64,000 bases of DNA from Apiospora phragmitis (Eukaryota; Ascomycota; Sordariomycetes; Amphisphaeriales; Apiosporaceae). The position numbers and the translations under genes were made by a program. The notes under the pieces were generated by a model. The model searched no databases, was not told the DNA's origin, and was given only the letters and a program-made list of their open reading frames with translations. Below are positions 10,700 through 23,200 of the stretch, one piece after another; positions within the stretch are counted from its first letter, which is position 1; every line of letters starts with the position of its first letter. The stretch spans positions 4,898,001 through 4,962,000 of the forward strand of contig JAQQWL010000002.1 in the NCBI GenBank assembly GCA_038363925.1, given 5' to 3'.

Positions 10700-11272
10700 T
10701 CATTGTTCAAGCCAGATGCCGCAGAAATTGTGTCGGGCAGGGTCGGTGTACCCGTAGGCATATGTTCTACCGTTTGACTCGTAGCTACCAGCCCAGTACC
10801 AACCACACTTCTCAGTGATCCAGTGGTTGGCGTTCCGGCTTTCCACAGCCCTGCACCTCGGCTCTGATGCGTACTGGCAATAGAAGGCCACGGTGTCGCC
10901 AGACTTGGACCAGATCGTACCGTAATATCCGTCGCCACAGGCGCTCTGGAGATCCGCGTTGGCCGCGTCCGTGTCAGCCTCGTTGAGTTGGAAGTTGTCG
11001 CAGCCCTCCGCTCTTTCGGACAGACGCCCAGGGGAAGATGTCATGTTGGAGTTACGGAGTGTAGCGGCAGCTTCGCTTGGCGGAGTGTAAATAATCTTGG
11101 GAGTGCCACTGTTGTCGTAGCTAAGGGCGTACGAGCCGTCCTTCATCTCCGCCATGCCGGACGCCTGGTAGAGATTGACTTGATTCTCTTCAGAGCGAGT
11201 GGAAGGGGCCGCACTGGCGGAAGCAGTGAAGAGAGCCATGAGGCTGGCGGCAGCAGCTGGAGAGAGCTTCAT
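10700..11272 (-). CDS. Secreted cysteine-containing protein of about 190 residues
   Basis: Intact single-exon gene. The start MKLSPAAAASLMALFTASASA (11272) is a clear signal peptide with an Ala-rich cleavage region, so the upstream in-frame extension to 11392 is not needed. The mature protein has a propeptide-like part (STRSEENQ through LSERAEG) followed by a compact C-terminal domain. That domain has six cysteines in CDNFQL, SACGDGYYG, YCQY, PRCRAV, EKCGWYW and NFCGIW, enough for three disulfides. The SER dibasic-like region before EGCDNF may be a processing site. A protein of this kind is expected in the apoplast, cell wall or host interface. The family is not named with certainty and no activity can be assigned. 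A TATA-like box lies upstream. Confidence 0.8.
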   Translation of the reverse strand: MKLSPAAAASLMALFTASASAAPSTRSEENQVNLYQASGMAEMKDGSYALSYDNSGTPKIIYTPPSEAAATLRNSNMTSSPGRLSERAEGCDNFQLNEADTDAANADLQSACGDGYYGTIWSKSGDTVAFYCQYASEPRCRAVESRNANHWITEKCGWYWAGSYESNGRTYAYGYTDPARHNFCGIWLEQ

Positions 11273-11413
11273 TGTGGATTTGAGAATGCTGTTAAAGGAA
11301 GCCCGGTACTGACAGATGATGAACTGGACGATGCAGTACGAGAGGTGAAATTGCTTCGGTTGAAGGTACTGTGAGACGAGTAGCAGAAGCATAACCTTTA
11401 ACGGGGATCTCGG

Positions 11414-11424
11414 ATTTATATATA
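11414..11424 (-). promoter_or_regulatory. TATA-like box of the secreted-protein gene
   Basis: On the minus strand the sequence TATATATAAAT lies about 142-152 bases before the start codon at 11272, a plausible distance for a fungal TATA element with a leader of roughly 100 bases. Confidence 0.4.
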
Positions 11425-13335
11425 CCGTTGAACAGCACAGCGACTTCGGTTCCCAATGCTTTGTCTTCTTTTGATCTCAACATGCCATTTCAGATGAACC
11501 CATACCCAGCGTGCTCTCGGCTTTACAGTGGGATTCAACATGAGCGTACCGACCATGAGTCGCACTCACAAAAGGGCCACGCTCGGGCAACCAGCCGATT
11601 AATGCATAGGACATGTAACGAACTATAGCGAAGTATGGGTTAGGGGGCGGGGCCGTCTTCCGGCGTCATGGGTCACCAGATTTTTATCTATATTTGATGT
11701 AGGCTCGTTTTTGTTCCCTTGGCAAATCAAACATTCGGACGCATGTTTTCCCGAGACCGAGGTCTGTATCTTTATTGGACAATCGTCGAAGTGTGATGTT
11801 ATAGGGTAAGCAGACGTACGAACAGATGATGGCGTTTGTTGTAAGGCCGAGCAACCAAACAACCACGAGCCATGGTTCTATGGGTGCGGTGCTCGATGTC
11901 TGATTCCTCCCCGATAGGGCATGGCCCCGTCGACACGTTGGTGGTCCGAAGCAATCGCGACATTGGAATCTATCAGCTGCTGTTGGCTACAGTTTTGTCA
12001 GGGTTGCACCTGACAAGGGTCTGATACCCGGCTGCAGAGCGCCGAGGTCGCCGCTAGGTATATAAGTCTAGTGGTCCTCCCAGACAGTTGGGGGGCCAGA
12101 GTTCAGTGAATGCACACACCTACCCCCTACGGGCATCTCTTCACTCTATCTTGCAAGACCTTGACAAGTTTCCCCGGGCGTGCCCAGACTTTGGGATCAC
12201 CACTGGTGGTACGCAAGGGGGGTTATGTCAGCAAGATGCCCGAGCGGCTCCAGGTGGAGGTAACTAACACCCTACATACAGTAGTCATTGCATACGGATA
12301 CGGAACATCGGTTTGCATTCTTTTCCAACAGGAAGCTGCAGGTGAACCCTGTACGGAAATGGGCCGGGAGAATCCCTGTGGTAATATGGGTCACGGACCT
12401 GTAGTGATCTACATTTTGGAAAGCCAACATACTGGAAGGTTACCAACCCTTCGGTTTGATTTACCACCAAACCAAACACGCATCTACATGTGTTGGTGAT
12501 ACTATCATGCTGCAAGGCGATCACTGGGGTGGGCCCTGTACCCTTCCAAGCCTGTTTAGTTTCGATATGTCATATGTAACATGCTATGTGGGGAACAGTC
12601 TGGCCGGCCCACATACGGAAATCGGCGCGACAGCAGAATTATCGTGAAGTGTTGTACACACACGGCAACAAGGGGATGCCTGAGTGGTTGCTAACTGCGA
12701 AACGATCATCATCAAAAGAGCACATGTCTTGTTGCGCAGTGTGTCCGCAAGCGAATGCGCTCCCGATATGACGAACGTGGAGGATCCGTCGTACCCTCGT
12801 CAATGTGCTACACATACTGTCTGGGCGTACGTGCCACCTACTGGCGTGTCACCCCGATGGCGTACGTGTCACCGTGACCCGTGCCACCTTGATCGCCCGT
12901 AATCGATAGGGAAGATCCTACCACTTTACGCGCTTCTGCTCGACAGCCCTGGCGCTTGGCGTGCCAAAATGCTGGTAGATCAGGATCTTATAATAAGAAT
13001 CGGCCCCAACAAGGACCCGTCACGGGTGGATCGTCAATAAACTTGAACGTTTAAGCGGGGAGTTATGCTTAAGGGGCTGTTGCACCCTCTGTATCGTCAC
13101 ACCACAAATGCTGGTGCCTAGTCAGTGTCCGGTGAACTCGTTTCCTATCCTAACTCTTTCTTCAGGCTGTTTCTTGACAACTGCCTGCATTCACCCTCCC
13201 CGAGAAGCCTGTTAGGGCCTATTGCTACTTACTTTCCTTGACAGCCTGTTTCTCGTTTCCGCATGATCTACCACGCCAAGACCCTACAGCCCTATCCACC
13301 AGCGCGAGTTAAGGTGCAAAGCGGTGCTTGCAAAC
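11425..13335. other. No gene recognised
   Basis: Nearly 2 kb with only short frames. Around 12800-12900 the words CGTACGTG and GTGTCACC recur several times close together, but there is no regular period. Nothing supports a gene or a mobile element. Confidence 0.45.
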
Positions 13336-14608
13336 ATGCTGGCCCAGCGCACACATGCACACATGGCGTCCACATGGGTGCGGAAAGCGGCTGACTGGGC
13401 CAAGCGCCGATGGATCGTCCTCAGCGCCGTCTTTCTCTTGGTCCCCATCTTGGTCATGTACCGCGCCTACTCGACAAGCGACGTCGAGGCGCCCAAAACG
13501 TGGAGGGCCGATCGTCTGAAACCGGTGCAGGTGCCCGCGTCTGCGCCTAGTGTGGTCGAGGCCGTGACCAATGCGACTCTCGGGGTAAGAGATCTCTCTT
13601 CTTTTCTGTTTCCCCATCCTGTTCCCTCCCCTCTTCCCCTCCTCCATGTTGGCCCCCATTGTTTGCTTGCTATGCGTTCCGGTACTTCACTGTGGCGCTG
13701 ACTATGTGAATCTATACACGCACACGTGCTGACGGGATGTACAACTCCCAGTTCGAAAAGCTCCTAGTCCTCTCCGTCCGCCCCAGCTGGCGCACCCGCG
13801 GCCTCGAAGCCGCCGCCCACCTAACGGGCCTGGACTTCACCATCCTGCCGCAGACCCCGTCCCCCGACGAGCTCGTGCACGCCTTCCAGCAGCAGGCGCA
13901 GCCCAAAGGGGTAGGCAGCGCCAAGGCCTGGCTCGCGCACCTCGACGTGCTCCGGCACGTCGTGAGCTGGGGCTCGAGACCGCCCTCATCGTCGAGGACG
14001 ACCTGGACTGGGACGTCGGCCTGCGCACGCGCCAGATGCGGCTCGTCGTCGACCACGTGCGCAACTTCACGGGTGTCGGGCCCGACGACGACCGCGCGAC
14101 CACGGGCTCGCCGTACGGTGACGCTTGGGACGTGCTCTGGTTGGGACACTGCGGCGCCGAGATGCGGCCGGTGCCGCCTAACGCGTCGGCGCTGGGGTGG
14201 GCGCATGCGTCGCTGCCGTACTTCGATCCGCTGCGCCTCAACGGGACGGGGGCGCGCCCGCACTGGGGCTTCGACACGATCGGGTGGAAGGGGACGGGCT
14301 GGCAGCACCCGCCCGCCGGCATCCGTCTGGTGCAGGACGGCGGCGCCGTCTGCTCGTGGGCGTACGCCGTCAGCCGGCGCAGCGCCGAGAAGGTGCTGGC
14401 GCGTATGTCGCAGGGAGACAATCAGGCGTTCGACATAGGGCTCAAGGACGCGTGCGACAACGGCGACCTCGCCTGCGTGACGGTCGTGCCGGGGGTGCTG
14501 TCGTCGTACTCACCGCCGGCGGACCTGGGGTACCAGAGCCCCGTGCGGGTCGGCGACGGCAAGGGGACGAAGGGGGACGAGGCGCAGTTCGAGGGCGTCC
14601 GGGGATGA
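13336..14608 (+). CDS. GT25-like type II membrane glycosyltransferase, one-base shift
   Basis: Predicted Golgi/ER-type glycosyltransferase of the fungal GT25 (LPS/procollagen-galactosyltransferase-like) family. Exon 1 encodes a short cytosolic tail and one membrane anchor (RRWIVLSAVFLLVPILVMYRAY), ending in NATLG. A 167-bp intron (13585-13751, GTAAGA..CAG) joins it to FEKLLVLSVRPSWRTRGLEAA, the typical start of the catalytic domain. The AKAWLAHLDVLRHVV segment and the acidic VEDDLDWD (metal/nucleotide-sugar site) follow. Between them the frame shifts by one base at the G run 13969-13972; one more G would restore VSWGLETALIVEDD. The rest, with WDVLWLGHCG, a histidine/tryptophan-rich middle and CSWAYAVSRRSAEKVLA, is typical of the family. 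The nominal GTG codon at 13324 is replaced by ATG 13336. I regard the gene as probably functional with a sequence error. Confidence 0.75.
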
Positions 14609-15291
14609 CGCCGGATGTCGTATACAGCGCGCGCTGCGAGGCGCTGTTTGCGGAGCAGTGTATACCATGATATAGGGGCGGACCGTTATACTTATACTTT
14701 ATAATAATGATCAGTTGTGGATGACGTTACGAAAGAAGGAAAGAAAGTCACGGGAGAGGGGGCTTCCCGCCCGGTTGGTTATTCCCTATTTGGATTTAGC
14801 CGAGTGGGATGTTTGTCCATCCCTGCCGGTGAGGCCGGAACGGGTAACCAATCAACGTCACGGCGCCAATAATTACTGCTTACAGGCTCGGCCCGCCTTG
14901 AGCCTCAAGCCATATCTCATTCTGATTGGACAAAGTTGTCAAGGGACATGCTCTCATTCCGGTAATAGTAGGAAGAATACCGATCGCTCTCGAGCACCGC
15001 CACGGCAGGTGGCAGATCCGCAAGACTCCAAAAACCAGCCAAGGCAAACAGCAAGACTTCACGATGCAACGCGCGCAGATAGGTCCTCGGATTAGTAATT
15101 CCAATTTAGCATTGAGATGAGCGCCAGCGCATCGTCACCAATCCCCATGGACGCTCGCCCTCAACCAGGCTCTCAGTTGTTGTCGTTGTTCTTGTTCTTC
15201 ACGCAACACCAACTCTGAAAGAAGTCGATGTGATGCGGCAACACGTATTTCTTCTTCACCGTAAGCGAGCTTTCGTGTACCTTTCCACCGC
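14609..15291. other. No gene recognised
   Basis: Spacer between the 3' end of the GT25-like gene and the 3' end of the minus-strand four-helix protein. Only short frames, without motifs. Confidence 0.5.
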
Positions 15292-15939
15292 TCACTCGAT
15301 ATACCCAAACACCATCTCCACCCCCACGCCCAGCCAGAACAGGAAGAAGACGAGGAAGCTAGCGAGCGCCCAGTTCGGCTCAGCAACCGGGAAGAGAAAG
15401 GCCAGGATGGCCAGCTCCAGGCCCACCATGCCGCCCGCAAACGCAAAAGCGTAGTAGTTGTTGTTGCTTCCGGGCTCGGGTGTCTTCTTCTTCTTCTTGT
15501 CGTCCTCTGGTCGTTCGCAGAAAACCCCTATGTAATTGTAGCTGCTGGCAGCGCCTGGCGTGCGCACTACAAGCCTGTGGTCGCTCGCAGAGATCCCCCT
15601 GTTGCTCGCGGATCCGGGCATCTTGGTCGGTGCAGGACCCGCAACAAAAGGGGGGTTTTCTTCCTTTTCCGCCGCTGGCGTTATGCGGATAAAGACTGCG
15701 AAAGCAAACACGCACTCCAAGAGGATTGTGACCAACAGGAAGCCCCCCAGGTTTTCACGTTGGCGCGGACAGTCGCAGTTGGCCCATGTTAATGCCACAC
15801 AGCCGTTGATGGTGGCGAGGACGAGGTACACGCCGGCGAAGGCGGCAAAGTGCGAGATCCCCTTCTTCTGGGCCGCCAGGGCCTGGTCGGTCGGGACTGA
15901 GGTACCCGTCGTCGTGGCGTGATCAGATATGGAACCCAT
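15292..15939 (-). CDS. Four-helix membrane protein, copy B
   Basis: Intact 215-residue membrane protein from ATG 15939. Four hydrophobic segments can be read: FAAFAGVYLVLATINGCVAL; GGFLLVTILLECVFAFAVFI; AFAFAGGMVGLELAILAFLF; and ASFLVFFLFWLGVGVEMVF. A long polar loop with a KKKKK cluster lies between helices 2 and 3, and the C-terminus after helix 4 is very short. The paralogue at 5432-5841 shares the TIN motif in helix 1, a G.E-type motif in helix 3 and FWL..G.EM.F in helix 4, but has a short loop. The two are on opposite strands about 10 kb apart, with the metabolic and NLR relics between them. Function unknown. Confidence 0.75.
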   Translation of the reverse strand: MGSISDHATTTGTSVPTDQALAAQKKGISHFAAFAGVYLVLATINGCVALTWANCDCPRQRENLGGFLLVTILLECVFAFAVFIRITPAAEKEENPPFVAGPAPTKMPGSASNRGISASDHRLVVRTPGAASSYNYIGVFCERPEDDKKKKKTPEPGSNNNYYAFAFAGGMVGLELAILAFLFPVAEPNWALASFLVFFLFWLGVGVEMVFGYIE

Positions 15940-17031
15940 TATCGTTGCGTAAATAATGATCAGTCAGGGATAGATGACGAAATTCAGTAAGAGTGATCTA
16001 CTGAAAGTGTCGCTGCAGCATGTTGATGAATGGCGTCCACGGCGTTTACTTAGGTAGATACGAGTTGAGAAATTAAGAGGCAGTCCTTACTGCCTTCTAT
16101 GTTCTCTCTGGTTTCTCTCCTACTCCGTTAGGCTCTCTTTTGACGGGGGAGTTTAGTTTCTGCTGGACCAAGTTTGACTAAGACGTTCGTAAAACTAACG
16201 AACTCACTTGATCCTTGACATTGCCCGCCTACTACACACCTTGTAGTCATACATCCTCCATTGCCAAGTCTGGCGAGGGCGGGCATGTGCCATTTGAAGG
16301 AAGTTGAGGAAGAGGCAGGACCGTAATATCAGTATATTATACACTATTAAGATGTTGAACCGCGATCTAGATACGTGGACAGAACTGCCAGTGAGTGTAT
16401 GTATCAGCGCCGTCCATGTACACTTTTCGCTCTCTGGTAACTCCGCAAGTGTATGGAATCCAAAGACCAATCAGAACAAAACAATGCGCAGTATATGATG
16501 CAAGGCTCCATCCAAGTATAACAACTATCTCGATTCCACTCACTCGCTCACTCACTTCGGCCACCCCTTGTACTCGCTCCCAACTCAGTAGGTAAGTACA
16601 ATAACCATCGACGCCATTAAGTAAAACATATACGATCCGCACCCACCCATCCATCTATCTCCGGGAAATGGGGTTTGGAAGACAATATGCAATCCCCCGG
16701 GCGGAGGAAGAGAGGGACTTTATACAAGCGTCTAGATAAACCCTCGAGGGAAAAAAAAAATAAGATAACAGGACCCCTTAGCCGCCTTCCTAAACCCCCT
16801 CCAACGCCGCCGTGGCCAAGAGAAGGAGAGATGAGAAGAAGAAAACAAGTAAGCCCACACACCAACACGCTCGGGGGGAAACAAAAGGACAGAAAACTCA
16901 AAACACAAATGCGTGGCTTTCGTGGTGGGACGTAGCCTGAATGAAACCAGTCGATGCCAAGACCTTCCCTTTCCCACACTCCACGTTGTCATATCCATAA
17001 CGTCGCGTCCCTGGTTGTTCTTTCACATTAC
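15940..17031. other. Intergenic; includes the BUD6 3' region
   Basis: No gene recognised. The stretch near 16750-17030 is the downstream region of BUD6, with a short A-rich tract at about 16751-16760. Confidence 0.5.
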
Positions 17032-20000
17032 TCATACCGCCGGCTTGTTTTCCGCCGGTGCCGCCGCCGCCTCCTCGCCAGCTTCCTCCTCGGCTTCTTC
17101 CTCCTCGTCGACCTCGCCCTCGACCTCCTCGCCTTCCTCCAACTGCTCCTCCTCTTCGCCTTCCTCGCCGAGCTCGTCTTCCTGCACGATACCGTTCATG
17201 CGCTCCCAAACCTCGCGCCGGATCTTCTCGTCCTTGGCCAGCCGCGCCCGCTCCACCTCCTCGAAGCCGCCGCTCTTCTTCAACTTGCCCTCCTCCACAA
17301 AGTTGACAAGCTCCTTCTTGAGGGGATTGTCGCGCCGGCCCTCGAGCTCCTTCTGCCGCAGCTTCTCGGCCCGCTCGATGGCCTCGAGGCGGTCTTCGTG
17401 GTTCGGGTTCAGCGCGCGGACCTCGTCGAGAACGCCCTCCTTGGCGGCCGATGGGTCGGCACCGTTGCCGATGTTCACCAGGCCCTTGGAGAATTGACGT
17501 TGCGCGGGGGTCATGTTGTCCTTCATCTGCTCCTTGGTGGCTTGCTCGACAAGGGTGAAGGTCTCGGTAGCCTTGTCCATGTCGTCCATCAGATCCACCA
17601 TGAGGTCCTCCATGACCTTGAGCTCATCCCGGCCCTGGCACACGTCCTCGAGCTCCTTCTCCCAGATCTTGGTCCAGATGGGCTTTTCACGCTTCATGTA
17701 CTCCCGAACCTTACTAAGCTCTTGGTGAAGCGTCGATATATCCTTGGACACATCCTCGAGTTGGCGGGGCAGCGGTCGCACACCACGATGTACCACATCC
17801 TTGCGCAGGTCCTCGATGAGATCTTGCAGGTCGTCGACCCGACCAACGAGGCGGTCCGAGTCAGTGTTGAGCTGCTTGCGCCCTTTGGTGACATAGGAAT
17901 AGCCAGAGTCGCCTTCCACCGCAGGAACGGATGCCTTCGCCGCGGCGACCTTGACGTTGGCGGCCTTGTTCCTGAGCGATGACATGGAGCTCTGGATATC
18001 GGTCTGGAAGCTGGAATACGTCTGGCGCAAGACAGCCAAGTCTCGTTTCAGGCTCTGGAGCTCGCGAAGTTGGCTTGGGTTGAGCTTGCCTCCAGGAGAT
18101 ATGTTCTTGGTGCCCGAACTCTCCACTGTCACCGGAGGTGCGCTGGCGAGGCGCGTCATCTCCTTCGCTGCCTCTAACTGCCGGTCGGATACTCGTTGGA
18201 GAGCGGCGCCCTGGTCGTCGACATTCTGCTTGACTTCTTCCACGGCTTTCTTAAGCGAACCGATGCCATCATCGATGTGACGCTTCACTTCATCCAGCAA
18301 CTCCACATTCAAAGCCAAAACGGTGCGGTCCTTAATATCCGACAAATCCTCAAGCTCATGACGCACTCCGGAGACTGGGTCTTGTATGTAGATCTCTGGC
18401 AGATCAGCCCCATTCGTAGTAGTGTTCCAGGAAAACTTCTCGATAAAGGCCAGCTGCAACCGCCCGATGGTCAGATCGGCATAACCTTCTGGTAACACAA
18501 ATTTCTTGACTTTAGACTTGTACTGGAGGAAGAGCGTCAGTTCCTTCGTCAGCGGTGGCGATTGCTCGATGAATCCGTTTTGCTTGGATTCCGGGGGTGT
18601 CTTGGGCGGCAGTTCTGGTTTTGTCTCGGTTGCAGATGTCTCTGCCCGCGGCGGCGACCTGTTCTTTTCTGGCGAAGCTGGCCGGCCCCCAACGGAGAAT
18701 GCGTCGTCTAAGGGGCCTGATATTGTAGCACTGGGTCTGTACCGTTCGTCCGGAGATGCTGCTGGCGGTGATTTCGGCCGTTCCGTAGATGCATCGCTTG
18801 GTGGTTCGGAGTGCTCCGAGACCTTGCTGGGGGCCCTCACAGGTGAAGTCTCAAATTGAGATTTACTAGAGTTGTTGCGGTTATGTTTCATAGCCTCGCG
18901 CACCTGCATCGCGCGCATCGACTCCCGCACTTCTCCTCGTCCTCGATTCGGTAACGGCGTGTTCTGAGAAGGCAGCATGGGCACGCCGCCGGTCGGCGCA
19001 CCCAAGTGTTTGGAGATCTGGTAGGCAGAGTATCGTCGTGAGGCTCGCCTCTCGAGGTCGCCACCCCTCTGGAGAGCAGCCAGGGCGCTCTGTTGCGATT
19101 TCGGGGGAGGCGGAGGCGGCGGGAAGGAATCGATATCGATATTGTTCTTGGGTGGACCGCTGGGCATCGTGGATTCATCGCCGGGATAGGGCGGGAGAAC
19201 CGGTATGTTCTGCATGGTATTACTCGACATGGACGACTGCTCGGAGTTGATAGATGCTTGGGACTGGTCTCGCGGTGGGAATCTTCGGGTGGGGATGTCT
19301 GCACATTGGCACCAGACGGACCGCCTGCCCCTGGAGCTGAGCTGTCTCGCGTCGAGTAGCCATTCTCAATGCCTTCGTTGAGTAGATTCGTGAGGCCGCT
19401 ATTACTGCTACCGGCAGTACTAGTGCTCATTGTGCGGTTAGCAATGCTGGAGGTGCCTTCTGGCGATCCGCTGCCACTCTCCCGGTCACGCGATTGTTTC
19501 TGCCGGAGTTTCTGCTGTTTCCTTTTCAAGCCGTGGAGCAAGTTAATGATGATGTCGCGTATCCTCGGCAAGTATTTCTCCAAACTCTCTGTACTCGCCT
19601 CCTGGCTGAGAGTGGCCTCCAGGATGTGACGCAGCGATTCGGGCACATTTCCTAGGTCGGACGTATCGACGTTGATAGCCGTGAAGGCCCGGCAGGCCAT
19701 GTTGAACTCATAGCCCAGCCTCACATAGACGTCGGACACTTGCGTGTCGGTAGCTGTCCCTCGCGACCATTGTGTCAGGGTTTCCAGGAGTTGTTTCGTG
19801 GCGACGAGCAGGTGAGTGACGCTCTTTTCGATCTGGGACAAAGGCATGGCGTTACCGCTTGACTGTAGGGAGATAAGACTGTGTCAGCAATGAGTGCGCA
19901 GAAGAAAGCAGGAGAAGGTATGTGGCAAGTCAGGAAGGGAAGACGACGAAAGGTTAGGCAGGCAAGCCACAAGTCGCCGGGAAGAAAGTTCGGACGGTGG

Positions 20001-20206
20001 GTGCCTCAACAAGCCGTCAGTTGCTGCTTACTCACATTTCCTCGCCTGGAGTTCCCGGGCACAGATTTGTTGGAAGCCGTAGATGAACGCGGCTGCATGT
20101 TGGCCGGGGACATGGCGCGCTGAGGAACGTTGGATTGGGGCGGCGGTCCTGGATCGGCCCCTGGTGAACGGCGCTGCATGGAGCGGGAGTGATTTGAGGG
20201 CTGCAT
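17032..20206 (-). CDS. BUD6: Bud6/Aip3 actin-nucleation-promoting polarity factor
   Basis: Homologue of yeast Bud6/Aip3, which binds actin and formins at the polarisome and septum and helps start actin cables for hyphal tip growth. Exon 1 is 20036-20206. A 173-bp intron (19863-20035) leads into SSGNAMPLSQIEKSVTHLLV and the conserved N-terminal helical region (LLETLTQWSRG, KYLPRIRDIIINLLHGLKRKQQKLRQ). A polyproline stretch and YSAYQISKHLG come next. The C-terminal AIP3 core has LFLQYKSKVKKFVLPEG, FIEKFSWNT and DLSDIKDRTVLALNVELLDEVK, then coiled coil. A strongly acidic Glu-rich tail ends at 17032. The coding frame changes once, at the short C run corresponding to 19287-19289; adding one C gives SPPRRFPPRDQSQAS, as expected for this low-complexity linker. 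Because the gene is highly conserved and otherwise flawless, this looks like a sequence error. Confidence 0.9.
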
Positions 20207-23200
20207 GATATCGTGGGCTTTGTCCAGAGAGTGTTTCGTCTCGTATGTAGTAGACTGGTAGTATCTCGCAAATGACCACTGGCCGGTGTTTCGATAGTGT
20301 GCGCTACGCCGTCCGTCTCGAAGCCTCTGAGACCAGCCACCTGAGCTACGTTTCGGCGCAAAGTCTAGTCCGTGATAAATGGTTTGGTATATACGCCGGG
20401 ATCAGGTTCAAATAGAATGGGGTCGGGGTCGGGTCGCGGAAAATGTAGAGCAGCCGGGGGGGTTGGCGCGTTACGAAGCAGCTAAAAAAGCAAGATAGTC
20501 TAGAGAAGAAGAACAAGCTGTCTATTGAAGCCAAGTGGAGAGAGGGCGAGAGAGGCGAGAGGGCGCGCAGACGAGCAGTAGCAGAGCAGGAGCAATTACG
20601 TTGGATGGATGGACGGAGATAGATTCAATTAAGCAGGTACCTGTAAGTATGGTTAGGTAAGAAACAATTCTGTATGACGAGAAAGCAGTTATCGGGCTCA
20701 GTTACGGACGGAGGTTTTCGAGGTTTCGACCGTTAGTCTGGTTGGAGGGATGGAGTCGGGAGGATCATTCATCAATCAAAAAGTCCACTGCAATGCAGGT
20801 GTTTGGCCCGCGCAACGTCGAAAATCGCTGGTCGGGTCCCTTGCAACTTGCAACTTTGTGTGCGCGCAGAGAGCACATGTACCCAATGCAGGCCCAACTG
20901 CCTAACTGGCGGCACCCTGTAAGCCCTACACGGGCCTCCCTGGTGACCCGGCTCTACCACGAACAGCAGCAGAAACCCTTTTAGTGGGTCCCATGCCTAC
21001 CAAAACTCCCAAAATGCACTGACGAAATCGAACGATAGCACAGAGAGAGAGGGTCATGCCAAATTCGCTTTGGGCTTGAGTGTTGCCAGAAATTGGAGAC
21101 TTGAAACGGCTCTCCCCCCAGATGCGGCCAGCAGTTCAAAGCACGTGCACACAAACTGCACATCCCGGGTCCGCCTTACCCAAACCGTCCGTAGTAGGCA
21201 AACATCCCTGGAGAAGAACGGCTTGAGGCATCAAATTCCAACATCAAACCACGTTGGCCGCACTCGGTCATTGTCGTTAGATTATGAGATGCCACTAATA
21301 AACACTGTTTCGACAACTACATACTCCTGTCTCTCCTGTAATTAGATGCATGTCCTAGTCCTGTGGATTATCACGTCAGCCACCACGTATCGTGAGTTGG
21401 CACGTATCTCTGCCGGGCTTCATACCCCCAACCTCTATCAATGTCCTGTTCATGCAGGTACCCCTGCCTAGCTGCTTCAAGTTACGCAAGCAGTCCAAGC
21501 AACCAAGCAGAGTTGCGGATTCCCATGCCCCCTCCTCAGAAGCTAGAGCTTTCCATGGCGACTTATGTATATTTCGTGCACATTTATCCACCCAGGTTCT
21601 TCAATTGACCCCAAGGATCGTCTACCCAGAGCAATCGGACTGCTCAGATAGTTCAAGGGTTATGCGTTTCAGCACGTCAGTCACCAAGATCGGCAACGCC
21701 ATGCCTGATCTTCGCGATAGAGCTACTGCGAGTCGCCAGCGTGATTTTGGTGCCACTCGTGCCTTCGATGGATGCATGTAACCCTGACTTACTTAATGCG
21801 CTTTCCCCCTTTCTGTATAGATGAGATACGGCAGGGTTGCTGAGGTCCGGAATGGCCGTCGGCTGCACCAGCAACCTGCTGATGCCTTTATAGTCGGACT
21901 GTTTGCTACCAAGGGCCTCGCGATAATGGATATCCTCTTCTAGCTGGTTGCGCACAAGGTCCACAGGGGGCCAGCGAACGAGTCTCAAGATGCCTTATAG
22001 TGACGATCTCAGTCTGACGGGTTCTCAATAGATGGAGAGGGTATTTCGATCTCGTCTGGTCGCGATTGATAGCCCTGACCAGTTGTCAAGGTTATATATA
22101 TATAGCCTTGATATGACTGTTACGACTTGGCTTGGCACAGTCGTCATCTATGAGTTGAATCTCAATAACCATACAGTGCCTGGTAACGGAATGTAGGACG
22201 TACCAACAACATAACAGCTGTTATGGCACCAGCAAGACTATAATGGCTGCCATAGATGTATGTTTCAGTGACTATGTCGATACCTACCGACGGCCGTACC
22301 AGTCCCAAACTCGAGCTCGTTCTCACTGGCTACATTCCCTCGTCGCCATTCCCATTCTGGACTGATTAGCACAGCATGTGTTTATCAACAGACCATCCTG
22401 TGCGCTTGGAATAATATTGCGCACGCAATTGCCAGAAGCATCCGTGGGAGCTGACAAGAGAGCTTGTAAATGCTACCAAGGTAGGACACCAAGACCTGCT
22501 ATCATATAACAACACAGCGATTAGGTAGCAGCCCGTCTGATTAAGTTCTAGCTCCAATCTCCCCCAGCTAGATCTGTCAGCGAAAGATTCGAGGCGAGGT
22601 TTCTCTGACTACAAGCCATAGCATCGTTGTTTTAGTAGTACTTATGAGTGTGGGCTATTACCTGAAACAATCAATAAGAAATACCAAGTTAAGTAGAGTC
22701 ACGGAGATGCTACTGAGCCTATTGATTCAAAATCACTGTGTTCGCACGATCAGTATGTGGTATTTGGACAAGTTGGACCAAATTGTGATACCCAACCCCT
22801 TTCGGAATATGAAGGTGTTCTTGAGACGTGTAAGCATGAGCCAAGACCGGAGAAGCTAAGGCAAGAGGATACAATATGATACTGGGAATTTCTTCAAGTT
22901 TCCATATCATCCGGGCAAGGACTGCATCTACCGGGTTGACAAGGACTGGAAACATGGCGGCCTCGCTGGAATTACTTCACGGGTGGAAACCTACGCACAA
23001 GCATCCGTGGATTTTGTCACTGACTGAGTCTCTACGTCGATGTGGGGGTTGTCAAGATTCTTCACATGCATTCCTCTCCCTTGACGTATAGGGGGCGAAT
23101 ATATTACTTGCACCCAGCGATGCAGGGGGCTGCCCCCAGATGGCCCCCAGATGTCCCCATGACACTGCATGCATGCATCTCGGCTCCGGCCCGGGCCTTA

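Noticed and set aside
17032..19847. Two separate genes in the BUD6 region
   Set aside because: The two overlapping frames carry the N- and C-terminal parts of one known protein and meet at a one-base shift.
22088..22113. TA-rich inverted repeat with TCAAGG/CCTTGA arms as a transposon end
   Set aside because: The arms are only six bases and no partner or target duplication is seen.
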